Notes under the pieces: model-generated
What the model was told of the DNA's origin: nothing
The model's input: only the letters and a program-made list of their open reading frames with translations
Databases searched by the model: none
Shown: in pieces, positions 13,962-25,521 of the stretch
Layout of the letters: each line of letters begins with the position of its first letter
How positions within the stretch are numbered: the stretch's first letter is position 1
Origin: Arenicola marina
Taxonomy: Eukaryota; Annelida; Polychaeta; Arenicolidae
Assembly: GCA_964019135.1 (NCBI GenBank)
Contig: OZ025249.1
Span: forward strand, 19,307,088-19,371,087
DNA: 64,000 bases
Direction: 5' to 3'
Translations under genes and position numbers: made by a program

Positions 13962-16900
13962 CTACATTATGACGTAGGTGGCTGCTGTGGCAACGCCGCA
14001 ATTGTTCTCTCGCTGCGCCATGAGGACATAGCCGTCGTTGCCCCAGTAAGTGGACCACGAGTTCTTCACCAGCCAGTAGGCCTGTCCGTTCATGACCCCG
14101 TAGCCTGCCGCCAGCACGGCGTGGTCCAAGCTGTCCTCCCCGCTACCTGCAGCCACACACAGGGCGAGAAATTCACATAAGAACACTCTTCTGAACTGAT
14201 TTATTTATTGCTTCACAATGTGCCACTGTCTCAAAATCAGTTTTGAAGCAAATAACTAAGATATATTGTTTTTGGTAGGCAGCAAAATGGCAATGCTATT
14301 ATTCACAATTTCTCCTCCCCCTTACCTTGGTGACAATTCATTTTCTACAGGAGCACAAATAAAAAAAAAATTGAAGGCACATGTACTGGCACATGTGAAA
14401 TCACACTTGGTTTTCAACAACAATGACATTAACACGGTCATTCCTCCATGTTAAAGCGAATCATTGTTTCAACAGGTCACATAAGACTCTTACCTCCCAG
14501 TTACTATAATGATTGTGTTGGCTTTACAAAGTCATAAGGTAACGTAATATGTCAGTACTATAGATATGTTCTTACCGCACGAGGGTTCGTAGTAGACCCC
14601 GTTGGAGTAGAAGGAGAGTGACTTGTGGGAGGCGTCAATGGCGACAGACACGGGGCCGTGGGTGGCGATGGCCGCCTTCAGGGCCATAAGGTCACCAGAG
14701 GTCACGTTGACGAAACCCTTTATGTGGGCCGTAGCATTCACGTTGCTTTGGCGACACTTCATATCCTGAAGATCACAAGATTACACGTCTGCAAACACCT
14801 ACTTCCATTCAGTAACACGAATGCACATAACGTGCTTGTATGGCACGAATGCTCCATTCAGGCATTCACACCGCAAGAATACGCAACGGTGGTTCTAGGG
14901 TAGGCCTACTCAGGCTGCCAGCCTCCCCGGGGGCTGCAAACCGCTACGCATTACAACGCAACGGCGGTTTAAAGGATATAATGTACATATAATGGGGCCT
15001 GCAAACCGCTACACATTACAACGCAACGGCCGTTTAAAGAATATACATACACATGTATTGTGAACAACACATTTTTATGAATGAATTCCTTATGCGTGCG
15101 TATCGCAGAGTATCTTATATTCGTCGCCGATGCGAATAAAGTGAATGATACGGGACTGGGGGAATTCAACCACGGGTTATACGTATAAGATCAAACCCAA
15201 TCTACACCCATCCTTTTCCTTCAACCTAGAAAACAAATGTAAAGCACCCCATTTTTTCCAAATGATATACATTTATCTTTTTATTGTCCCGGTTCCCTCC
15301 TCTCTTCAGTTCGTGGAATTCTCTCGATTCTACCTGTCTCAGCACTATGCCGGTACGTTATAACGCAACACCCATGTCAGCAATAATCACATGCACACAC
15401 AAAGTGTGTCAACCACGTCCTGGAGTGTTGGTCTCCATACCTGTCCCTTGTAAGGCCCGTAATCCTCTGAGGTCGCCAAACCGTAAGCCATGATCCAGGC
15501 GTAGGCGCGGAAGTCCTCACCCCCGTCACAGGCGTTGTTACCCTGGTCCCAGCTACAGTCCATCAACTCCTGCTGCGACAGCCTCACCAGCTGGCCGGTC
15601 TGTGCGCCAAGAGGGGGCGAGAACACCGTGATACACACCGGGCTCAATCCAGCAATGTCCAGACAGTATTCGTATTCAAACTCGGCATTTCTCGACTATA
15701 TGTTTTGGTATTCGGGTTAATCTTCCACGCTGCCCGTCGCAAAATATATCAGCAATAGTAATTTCTGGGTAAAAGTATTAAATAAGCTATCATGGGGCCA
15801 TTGCTCTCACTAATGCGAAAGACGATGATACGTTTAAGTATTATAAACTAAGTAAAATGCAAAACAATTAATTCTTTGCGCTGACGTCCTTTAAACAGCA
15901 TCCCATTTCAATAGGGTCTCCACGTGGCCACATGTCCACCGCGGCCTACCTTGAGGAAGTGAGCCCCCTCCACGGCGGCGGCAGTGCCAAAGCTCCAGCA
16001 TGAGCCACAGGCGGCCTGGTCCTTCACCGGCGTCACGGCGCCTGGGGGAGAACCCACGAGCAAGATTGAACGGCACACCCGGCCCAATCACCGTCTAGCA
16101 CGATTGTCTCCACAATATACAGTACTAAGTTCAAGTACGAAACTTGGTTGAGTAGAGAATTCGGACTCTGATGTGACATACAAACGGAGACAGCATTCTA
16201 CAAGATTATACACATTGCATGGTATGCCACGATCTACTGTCCAGCTTACCGTACAGTCTCCAGTCGGCGTATTCCGGCAGGTCGCGCAGGTTATACTGGG
16301 TCAGGTCAAAGGGCAGGCCGCCGTTGTCGCGCACGGTGCGCCTGAAGCCTCGTAGCTGCCTCAGCTCGCTGGGGTCCCAGTCAGCGAGGTGGTTGACGCT
16401 CAGACTGTAGCTCAGGCCCGCGCGGTTCTTAGAGTCTATGTACCTGCGGCGACACGATGATACCCATACCTATACGTACGCAGTGAATGGTCTTGGTGAT
16501 GCTAAGGATTCCATTATCCAGGAGACTTCTTGGAAGCATTTTTAGTGGTGGATATAGTTTGAAAGGAAACCTTTGTAGTTTAAATAGGCCCCGTTTATGC
16601 TCAGGAAGGCTAAATTGAGCCAAAAATGAAATGCGGTTAGGTGACACATGGCCCTCCAGAAGCAGGTGCTGGGGTACTCACCATATATGTGGCTTTGGCC
16701 CTTCTGGTTCATCACACCATTGGAGGTACGCATTCAGTTCGGATAAGATATATATTAGTAGCAATTTCATCTTACTCTCTTATTATTCCCCTTAGTCATC
16801 CATAATGTTCACCGATATTTCCTGACCCCACCCGTGCTATTAAAAGGGAACCAGACCTACCGGAGGTTGTTCCTGAAGGTATGTTGTCTCTGAGAATGTT

Positions 16901-19900
16901 CCTTGATATCCTGATATTGCTTGTTGTGACTCTGCTTGAATTGCTCGAACTTTCCGATCACGTGGTCGTCATAGCCGTGAATGTACTCCAGCATTGGGTT
17001 TACGGCCACGTGACTGTGTTCGTAGCCCGGGCCAGGAAAGCCGCCGCACTTGAGTTCTAAAACACAAACAACGGGCAATGGGCGAGTCGTTCTCTACAAT
17101 GATTGCATACAGGCATCCAAAAACATATAAATGAGAAATTCCTAAGTGCGGGAATTTAGGATCAAACTTGACCTCTACATTTCACATTTTGGGCGTACAT
17201 GCATACCAGTTTATCCTCCTTTTATGTTCATTATCCGGGATATAAAAAGATAAAGATTTCATTAGATCATCCAACTCATTCAATGCTGGATGTTGCAATG
17301 GTTACACGTGTACACTGTACAACCCACGTATTGACCGAAATCAGCCACTTAATTTGGCTGCCTTAATTCCTATCTCCTTCACATATAGAAGGCCCCATTC
17401 AGAATTTTTGGAGGCATGGGCTGTCTCATTGAGTCTATTGGCAGCAGGCGGGGGGGGGGGGGCATTCTACTATCCAACTAGAGGTGTGGGGGGGGGCACT
17501 CTGTGAGTGACGCACTCACCCTTCGGTGGCCTGAAGACGTTGTCGGGGAAGGTAGCACTGACGTTCCAGTCGCTATAGTCGAGGTAATACTTGTCGTAGT
17601 GAGAGCCGAGTAGCGTGTCGTACCCCATCATCTCATAGCGGACAGGCCGCCCGCCCTTCTTGCTGACCCAGAACTTGTACACGTTTTTCTTGTTGCCCAT
17701 CTGGGTGATATTCTGCCACACGTCGCATGTCTCCCCGCCCTGGGAGTCCTGCCCCGCCAGCTAGAGAACGAGTGACACGTGGTACTTAACAAACTGTACC
17801 GCTAAAGTATGTGGTAGACTAGCAGTGCCTACTTGGTACGACATGGTACTGCATCGCATGGTACAGCACCGTACTAACTACTCATTGAAAACAGATGGCA
17901 CAGCACCATGTAGATTACTGAACGAAAACATATGGTACAGCACCATATAAACTAAACATACGTATCAGGCACAGTCAAGTACAAGTTACTAAGTGAAAAG
18001 ACTGACTACTGATATAATACTAAGTAAATAAAAAAAAAATAGCTTTCTTTCCTTTATAAACGCTATAATAAAATAACTTGTTCTTTCAAAAGCACCTTTG
18101 AATTCCACATATCACTTCGTCAATTATACACTTGGCATTTTAATATATATTCTAAATCTCGACGCATACACGTCAGGCTGTGTATCATACCTGTCACAAA
18201 AAGTTTTGATGAAACCAAACAGGGTAGGCAACATCAAGAAACTTATTTGGCAAATGGTTTAAGGGTATTGCACACCCGACGCTGCCACGATTTAATTGAT
18301 TGGTTACATGGAACAATTTGACCTTTGTTGGTCATATTGCGACAACGGGAAGGGGCCGTGTGAAGTTTTAAGGTAGAGAGGAGCCATATTTTCGTGAGTA
18401 TAACCCCTCACTCTGTGCATATTTGCACAGGTGGGGTTCGAACCACGCACCGGCCGCCTGGGCTGGCCTAGCAGGGCAGACTCGAAAATAGCTGAACGCG
18501 CTACCTACTAGGCGAAGTTGTGACCCCATTGCAGTCAGCCATGGTATTACTGACCTGGAAGAAGGTCAGGTCAGGCAAGATGCTCTGTATAGCTGCTGGA
18601 GACTCTGACGTGCCATTCACCAGAAAACATCCTGTTTGTTGTTTGCCTTTTAGGAAAGCTGGTGCAATCTTGTAGCTCTTTCCGTAATCAGCATTGTTAG
18701 CCGCAGAGACAGGGCCCAGTTGAAGAGTAACTACAGTTGCTACAGACACGAAATGAAATCACAAGAAATATATATATATTAATACAGATATAAAAACGAA
18801 ATCTTAGCTAGGACGTGTTGTTTTTAATCTGACAATAACAGAATAACTAAAAACGAAAATCTCAAGGTTTAGTCCTGATCCACTAGCAAATCAATCAGTC
18901 CTAGGGTAGGTTAGAAAATAAACATCACATCAAGGTTCATCACAACATGTACTTACAGTTGTAATAATCAATTCTGCTTCTGCTCTTGTTAGCCTCATAG
19001 TAGGCAGTGAATGGTTCATTTATCTCAGCATATGGAAGTTGCAAAACTCCAGAAACTTGATAAGCAGGGGGCCATGTTGGTGGAGTAGCCCCTTGTGTCA
19101 CTGCACATAACACTGTAGTAAAAATAAAATAAAAGTAGTTTCATTATATACTGGTATAAGGAAACTGTGTGTCTCATGCATTTGGGTAAATAATGCTAAG
19201 ACACATGCTGATACAATGGGATGACTGATATATGCTATATCAATCTATAACAGTTATCAGATAATAGATATATCACTTTCATATGGATATGTCTTGATAA
19301 TATTAGAACAAGACCAGTCATTTGACTCAGAAAGAAGAAATGGTATAGACTTAGGTGTACAAAGGCTCCAACCTAAAACAACTCAGACTGGGGTACGCCA
19401 AGACATCTATTGAAACCTAGTCCTGTGAGCACGCTGCTATAGCTCCTTTGTGAGATCAGACTGGTACTGCATCAGTACTCGATAACTGGCCCAATAACTG
19501 GCACACAGGTATGTAATAAATCGATAGTGGGTGTAGGGAGCAGGTAGCCTGAAAGTTCAGACTATACAGTTTTGACACTTGTTCTTATGGCTGTACAGTA
19601 TATATTGCATCAACATTATCAAATACAACATTAGCCCGACAATTCAGACATGACAGTTTATACAATTGGATAATGGATAGTAACAGCAGTCCAGTCAGAA
19701 TATCTAGCTGGTTGCAATGTCTGAAAGTTCAGGCTAACTCAACATCAATGTCACAACACACTTACATTTATTCTGACTCAGTATAGACCTATGCAGCCCA
19801 AGACCTGGACACATCTGAGACACAGTCTCAAACAATTGTTGTTACAACTAAGCCAATTGTTATTGTGTAACTGCCTGGCTACTATCCCCACCTACCCCCT

Positions 19901-22900
19901 CAGCCACCCGGTCCATGTGTGCTGTGGCTGCTAATTTATCAGGGGTCATGACGAAGGGGAGGGGGGGGGAGTGGTGGAGAGGTGAGGGGCCTAGCTCCGC
20001 TGCTTTCTCCGCCGACGAGCGAGACACCCTGTCTGTCCTCCGGGCCAGGGGGCCACCTCATAGGAGCCGGGATTCACCTTGTACGGGCCGGGAGCCACCA
20101 TGTCCCCAGGCCTACATCCCAGCAGTCGCCACCCCCACATGCCCATGTTTCTAAGGTCGCCGCCATCTCCCAGGCCCATATCCCAGAGGTCGTCGCCATT
20201 CCCCAGGCCCATATCCCAGGGGTTACAGCCATCTCCTGGGCCCATATTCCTGAGGTCGCCGCCATCTCCTAGGCCCACATCCCGGAGGATGCCACCCCCC
20301 CCCTAGGCCAAGGTCCGGGAGGTTCCCACCTCCCCCCAGGCCCATGTCCTGAAGGTTGCCACCTCCCCCCAGGCCCATGTCCCGAAGGTTGCCACATCCC
20401 ATTAGGCCCACATCCCATAGGTTGTTTCCCCCCCCCCAGGCCTATGTCCCAGCTGGGAAGGGCTGGAGTGGTGGGCTTAATACTGAGAACTGGGCACGAA
20501 CTCATTGGTATAATAGTGATTGAAGCAAATAAGTCTACAATTTTCATATTTAACAGCTAGGGTGACATTTCTGGGTCACATCCCAAAGAAGTATCTGGTG
20601 GCTCGAATTTGCCGGGGTCGCATTGGTTGGGGTCATCCTGGTTTTGGGTCGAGTTGACTACACTAGTCTGATTATAGATACCAAATGAAATGGCAAATCA
20701 AACAATGTCAATGAAAACAGTCAGACAGCACGAATTCTCGCACTCTGTTGTCAGTGACCAATGTTGACACCAGTTCTGGGAAAAACCCATCCCGGTATAT
20801 GTGTTAGAAATTGAGATTTTATCATATTATGTTACAGTGTGATAAATTAGTTCATGTGGCGAAGTTTGGTGGCTTAAAAGCTGAAACTTCTTCTGTAAAA
20901 TCCATTTTAATTTTCTAATCATTCGTTGTTTTGCTGCCGCCATTCACGTTACAGATTTTATCGCTTAGTGCTCACTCCAGTGTCAATACGCTTAACTGAT
21001 ATTTACATAAATAGTTCCAACAAACCTACCAAACTTAATAGTTATAGACCTGAATCATATGAACTCCAATTATAGAAATAATAGCTATTTCTGAAACAGA
21101 AGGTTTATGTTAAGAAATATATGCTGTTTTGCCTGAAACAATATATTCGTTAGGCCTACTTCCGCCACAGAGGCGTAATCACTTTGACAACATCATATCT
21201 CTAAGGAAACACGTCATGCGTAACACTTGGTTACAGGTGCTATAGAATGCTACTGTCACGATTCTGACCAAATATGTATATGCAGTTGTGAGTATTATTG
21301 TCATTGTTACATCTCTGTATTGACTTAATCGCGATGTTTGAAGTTCTATTCTAGCTCCGCTGCTTTCTCCGCCGACGAGCGAGACACCCTGTCTGTCCTC
21401 CGGGCCAGGGGGCCACCTCATAGGAGCCGGGATTCACCTTGTACGGGCCGGGAGCCACCATGTCCCCAGGCCTACATCCCAGCAGTCGCCACCCCCACAT
21501 GCCCATGTTTCTAAGGTCGCCGCCATCTCCCAGGCCCATATCCCAGAGGTCGTCGCCATTCCCCAGGCCCATATCCCAGGGGTTACAGCCATTTCCTGGG
21601 CCCATATTCCTGAAGTCGCCGCCATCTCCTAGGCCCACATCCCGGAGGATGCCACCCCCCCCCCTAGGCCAAGGTCCGGGAGGTTCCCACCTCCCCCCAG
21701 GCCCATGTCCTGAAGGTTGCCACCTCCCCCCAGGCCCATGTCCCGAAGGTTGCCACATCCCATTAGGCCCACATCCCATAGGTTGTTTCCCCCCCCCAGG
21801 CCTATGTCCCAGCTGGGAAGGGCTGGAGTGGTGGGCTTAATACTGAGAACTGGGCACGAACTCATTGGTATAATAGTGATTGAAGCAAATAAGTCTACAA
21901 TTTTCATATTTAACAGCTAGGGTGACATTTCTGGGTCACATCCCAAAGAAATATCTGGTGGCTCGAATTTGCCGGGGTCGCATTAGTTGGGGTCATCCTG
22001 GTTTTGGGTCGAGTTGACTACACTAGTCTGATTATAGATACCAAATGAAATGGCAAATCAAACAATGTCAATGAAAACAGTCAGACAGCACGAATTCTCG
22101 CACTCTGTTGTCAGTGACCAATGTTGACACCAGTTCTGGGAAAAACCCATCCCGGTATATGTGTTAGAAATTGAGATTTTATCATATTATGTTACAGTGT
22201 GATAAATTAGTTCATGTGGCGAAGTTTGGTGGCTTAAAGGCTGAAACTTCTTCTGTAAAATCCATTTTAATTTTCTAATCATTCGTTGTTTTGCTGCCGC
22301 CATTCACGTTACAGATTTTATCGCTTAGTGCTCACTCCAGTGTCAATACGCTTAACTGATATTTACATAAATAGTTCCAACAAACCTACCAAACTTAATA
22401 GTTATAGACCTGAATCATATGAACTCCAATTATAGAAATAATAGCTATTTCTGAAACAGAAGGTTTATGTTAAGAAATATATGCTGTTTTGCCTGAAACA
22501 ATATATTCGTTAGGCCTACTTCCGCCACAGAGGCGTAATCACTTTGACAACATCATATCTCTAAGGAAACACGTCATGCGTAACACTTGGTTACAGGTGC
22601 TATAGAATGCTACTGTCACGATTCTGACCAAATATATATATGCAGTTGTGAGTATTATTGTCATTGTTACATCTCTGTATTGACTTAATCGCGATGTTTG
22701 AAGTTCTATTCGAGCGAGAAAATACATATGGCATTGCTTCTCGTGCGAGGTGGGTTTATCTCAGCAAGCATCTCCGAAATCCTTAGATTTTAGAGACTTG
22801 TGCTGAGATAAACCCATCTCGCACTCGACGCAATGCCATATGCATATCTGCCATTCGGTCAATATGTAGTGTATGAGTATACACCACAGGCACAGTAAAT

Positions 22901-23122
22901 CAGGGTAGGTAGGCCTACCCCGCCCCCCCCGGCCTCCCCCCTCCACTGATCTACTGTGCCTGTGTGTGGTATACACCGACAGCCGACAGCATCCGGCGTC
23001 GGTCGCCGTAAAGAGGTAAACGCAAAGACCTTCATGATGGACGGTGTCAACATTGTCACTGGCACTAATTCGTATGGGAAATTGTTCTGGTTCTTACCCG
23101 TTAGTACCACGACGATCAACAT
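13962..23122 (-). CDS. 26/29 kDa proteinase-type (counting factor associated protein D-like) papain-family cysteine protease, 10 exons, complete
   Basis: Exons on the - strand: 23098-23122, 18957-19112, 18555-18739, 17520-17760, 16861-17056, 16250-16443, 15950-16041, 15441-15599, 14576-14765, 13962-14146. All phases agree and give 540 aa, close to the roughly 550 aa of insect 26-29-p. Exon 1 is a 25-nt coding exon; with exon 2 it makes the signal peptide [16 protein letters not shown]. Residues about 20-200 are the family's N-terminal domain ([26 protein letters not shown]). Residues about 239-300 are the I29-type inhibitor propeptide (SVNHLAD). The mature C1A peptidase starts near 322 (YADWRLYG), with oxyanion Gln341, catalytic Cys347 in CGSCWSF, His488 in [11 protein letters not shown] and Asn508 in [10 protein letters not shown]. 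Expected role: secreted or lysosomal proteolysis. It looks intact and active. Exon 1 is the least certain part; it rests on the phase fit and the signal peptide. Confidence 0.95.
14945..15055. repeat. Short tandem duplication in a protease intron
   Basis: Two copies of a roughly 60-bp segment (ctgcaaaccgctac...cgtttaaag) lie side by side in the intron between exons 8 and 9. They do not span a splice site. Confidence 0.6.
17061..17519. other. Protease intron 4, no feature except G tracts
   Basis: Intron between the exons at 17520 and 17056. It has poly-G runs at about 17449-17462 and 17489-17497. No other feature seen. Confidence 0.5.
17761..18384. other. Protease intron 3, mostly unique A/T-rich DNA
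   Basis: A loose run of short repeats of the type ggtacagcacc/actaagt lies at 17820-18000. No coding potential seen. Confidence 0.4.
18385..18530 (-). mobile_element. tRNA-derived SINE in protease intron 3
   Basis: On the - strand there is an A-box-like stretch (cctagtaggtagcgcg, near 18498-18513) followed about 60 bp later by a B box (gtggttcgaacccc, near 18431-18446). This is the arrangement of an RNA polymerase III promoter in a tRNA-derived SINE. The copy ends just before exon 3. It is not a tRNA gene, since there is no clean cloverleaf or acceptor stem. Confidence 0.6.
19113..19990. other. Start of the protease intron 1 region, unique sequence
   Basis: Unique intron DNA between exon 2 and the tandem duplication. 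There is a G-rich run at about 19955-19975. No further feature seen. Confidence 0.4.
20155..20460. repeat. 33-bp C-rich minisatellite, first copy
   Basis: About nine degenerate units of about 33 bp with the core aggcccatatcccagaggt. Reading frames through it (PRPISQ repeats) are repeat shadows. It contains no consensus splice donor on either strand, unlike the exon-junction arrays elsewhere in the window. Confidence 0.85.
21515..21820. repeat. 33-bp C-rich minisatellite, second copy
   Basis: Near-identical to the 20155-20460 array because it lies in the second copy of the 1360-bp duplication. Confidence 0.85.
22724..22847. repeat. Foldback (imperfect inverted repeat, arms about 44 bp)
   Basis: The left arm, acatatggcattgc...gtgggtttatctcagca, reappears reverse-complemented at about 22801-22847 as tgctgagataaacccat...gcaatgccatatg. 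The loop is about 35 bp. This fits a small foldback or MITE-like element; no target-site duplication was proven. Confidence 0.75.
22876..22976. repeat. Second foldback (arms about 28 bp)
   Basis: agtatacaccacaggcacag at the left pairs with ctgtgcctgtgtgtggtata at the right. The loop is C-rich. It lies directly beside the first foldback. Confidence 0.7.
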
Positions 23123-25178
23123 GTCATCTGAGTTACTTGTAAAACGTTAAACGAAGAACCAAGACCCAGCAAGTTTCATCAACTTCGCTAACTTTTGCAA
23201 AAAATACTTCAAGTCACATGACAGATCACATGACCCACATGACTGGCACATGATATCTTGCAACCTCTGTCGATAGAGGGCGCTTTACCTCGCTGCATAC
23301 CCGGGGTGGAGGGGGGCACTATTATATAAATTTGGTGTGTGTGTGTGTGTGTGTGGGGGGGGGGGGGGGTCCGCGGGTGCCTCGATGCTTGAGGGAGCGG
23401 ACAAAACAGACCCCTATAGAGCGGATATTTCTTGTGAAAAAGATACCGTTAACGAGCGAATTTTGGCGGTGAAAGGGGGTGGGGATGGGGGGGGGGCCTT
23501 TACCGCGGAACCCCTCCATAACCCAGCAACGTATTAATTAAGTACCAGCCCCACCGGGAATTTATATCCTTTGAAGGACATTAAAGAATTTTTATTGACA
23601 TATTTAATGAAAATACCGTTGTCAATTTAACTGAGGTTTTATGAATAGCCTAGCTCAAATTCTGTGTATTCTGTTTTCTGTCAATTTTTGGGGATAGATC
23701 CCATCTGATGAAGATTCACGTCGTAGATTTTGCATTGATAAATTGGATGTCCACGAAGTGTGTGTGGAAGAGGGGAGGGGGGGGGGGGCGGTGGCAGTCG
23801 GCCAGTGCGAGCGGTCCGGTCAGTACTCCTTGAAGCTTGAGAAATTCACTTGCCATATATTTATAGAAATAGGAAAGTGGGCGTTGTGATATGTATTCTC
23901 TTGCTAAGCTCGTGGTGTAAGAGACTAACAAAGCAGCGATGACCGCGTTTTGATAAAGCCGCCTTTTTTCACACAGGGAGATGCATGTATACCAGTATGG
24001 CAGTCTAGCGGTCAGTCCTGAATAACCAACCAACCAATCTGGCTGATTTCATTTCTCTGTGTGCTTTTTGTTCGATTTTTTTAAGCATGTGACCGTCACT
24101 GTAGGTCTTCTTTAACCCACACTACATATTTTTCCACTTCTGAAATAAGGGGGGGGGGGCTATATCCGTTCCTCGGGAATATGCTTTTTATTAATCGTGA
24201 ACTGGGAATTTCAATATTAAATAACAGTGAATCGGGAAATCGGGACCCCCCACCCCCGCCCCCCAATAAGGAATATCCAAAAATAGGTCAACATCGCATC
24301 CTTGTACAAAAAAAAGACACATTTGTAAATAGAACACAAGATATATGGTCGAGCAGTTTTAGCTGCTTGCTTCCGCACATTTTTCCGCAAAAAGCCTACT
24401 CACCTGTCACTAAAATATCAATCTTAGTAGGCCATGACAGGCGTTCCGTCGCGATGGCGGGCGTGTCATACATAGTACCTAACTTACTTACGTCACAGTT
24501 GAGGACAAAGAGTGAAACTGTCACCGGTGAGGCCACTTTTTTGATAATCACTTATTTATAGTTTTAAGCTTACCTTACAATGTAGGGACCAATTAAATAT
24601 CATACGGTCTATTCTGCATGGTAGGTATAACCGGAAATCGCTCAAATTGAGCATAATGTTCTCTGCAACGCGACTTTTGCCCACCATTATTTATGTGCGC
24701 ATACATGACCTGCATTAGTTACTTTGAAGACATGTGTAGTCTCTACCTGAGCACTCGCGGGTCCAGCGGAGTAGTTCAGGGTTGCCCGCCGCCTCCTCTG
24801 TTAGAATACGGATCGAGCCGTTTTTAGTACAGATTGTGATACATTTTAAGGGTGGACCCCACTCATTGGACAGAATGAATATTATACTTTGGACCCACTC
24901 CCCTTCCACTTGGGTATGACCCGATCGCGATTGTATGTAAATTGTTCAGGGAGTGAATAATATTCGTGACATGGAACATTGACATGTGGTTACTCCAAGG
25001 GGGCTACATCTAGACGTGAGGTATCGGGTAGCCGTCATTATAAAGCAATGTAATGGGTAGTATAAATATAAACCCATCCGTAATCGTTTTTTGTTTCGTA
25101 AAGTCCTCTTTTTGCTGCAGTTGACGTGACATTGACTTCCCAAACCAAAAGCAGAACAATGCTTGTAAGCAATACAGC
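23123..25178. other. Intergenic: protease 5' flank and GAREM 3' side
   Basis: No coding exon is recognised. There is a (GT)n-poly(G) tract at 23333-23369, G tracts at about 23777 and 24150, and a short ccaaccaaccaatc stretch at about 24025 resembling the tail of the SINE at 38449. The protease promoter should lie just above 23122, but no clear TATA box or initiator stands out. Confidence 0.4.
23333..23369. repeat. (GT)n followed by poly(G)
   Basis: Simple repeat, about ten GT dinucleotides and then about 14 G. Confidence 0.9.
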
Positions 25179-25184
25179 TTTAAT
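25179..25184 (-). terminator. Possible poly(A) signal (ATTAAA) of the GAREM homologue
   Basis: ATTAAA on the - strand, about 340 bp after the GAREM stop. It is weak evidence on its own. Confidence 0.3.
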
Positions 25185-25521
25185 AATATTCAACGTTCTC
25201 TTATCGTGCTAATATAGCTAATAGATAGCAGGCTTATACCAAGCGCTTGTGGTTCTTCGGTTCCAAAAAGAATCACAGTTTACCCGTAACCTCATAGAGC
25301 TAATGTAGGCCTATTTTGGCCGCATTATAAACGGAATGTCACTTAAGAAACAGGACACGGTGAAATAGAGTACGTGTATTTGGCCATGAATATATAATTG
25401 AGAGCACAACCATAACCGCCATTATCACATCTGTAGTTATCCGAGAAGCAGATATCAATACATTGCGACATTGCTACTTTCTTTACTTGTTCGAATGATG
25501 TATTCCCTAAGCAACTAAATG

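Larger units (their letters stand above)
19991..22710. repeat. Direct tandem duplication, two 1360-bp copies, in protease intron 1
   Basis: Copy 1 is 19991-21350 and copy 2 is 21351-22710. They stay at an offset of 1360 bp and differ by only about eight substitutions plus one-base changes in C tracts, roughly 99.4% identity by eye. The duplication is therefore recent, or an allelic or assembly artefact. Each copy starts with a 33-bp minisatellite and ends with unique A/T-rich sequence. No exon lies inside. Confidence 0.95.

Noticed and set aside
19982-21907. Repeat-bearing frames of 60-142 codons in the tandem duplication
   Set aside because: They follow the 33-bp minisatellite and lie within a protease intron, with matching frames on both strands.
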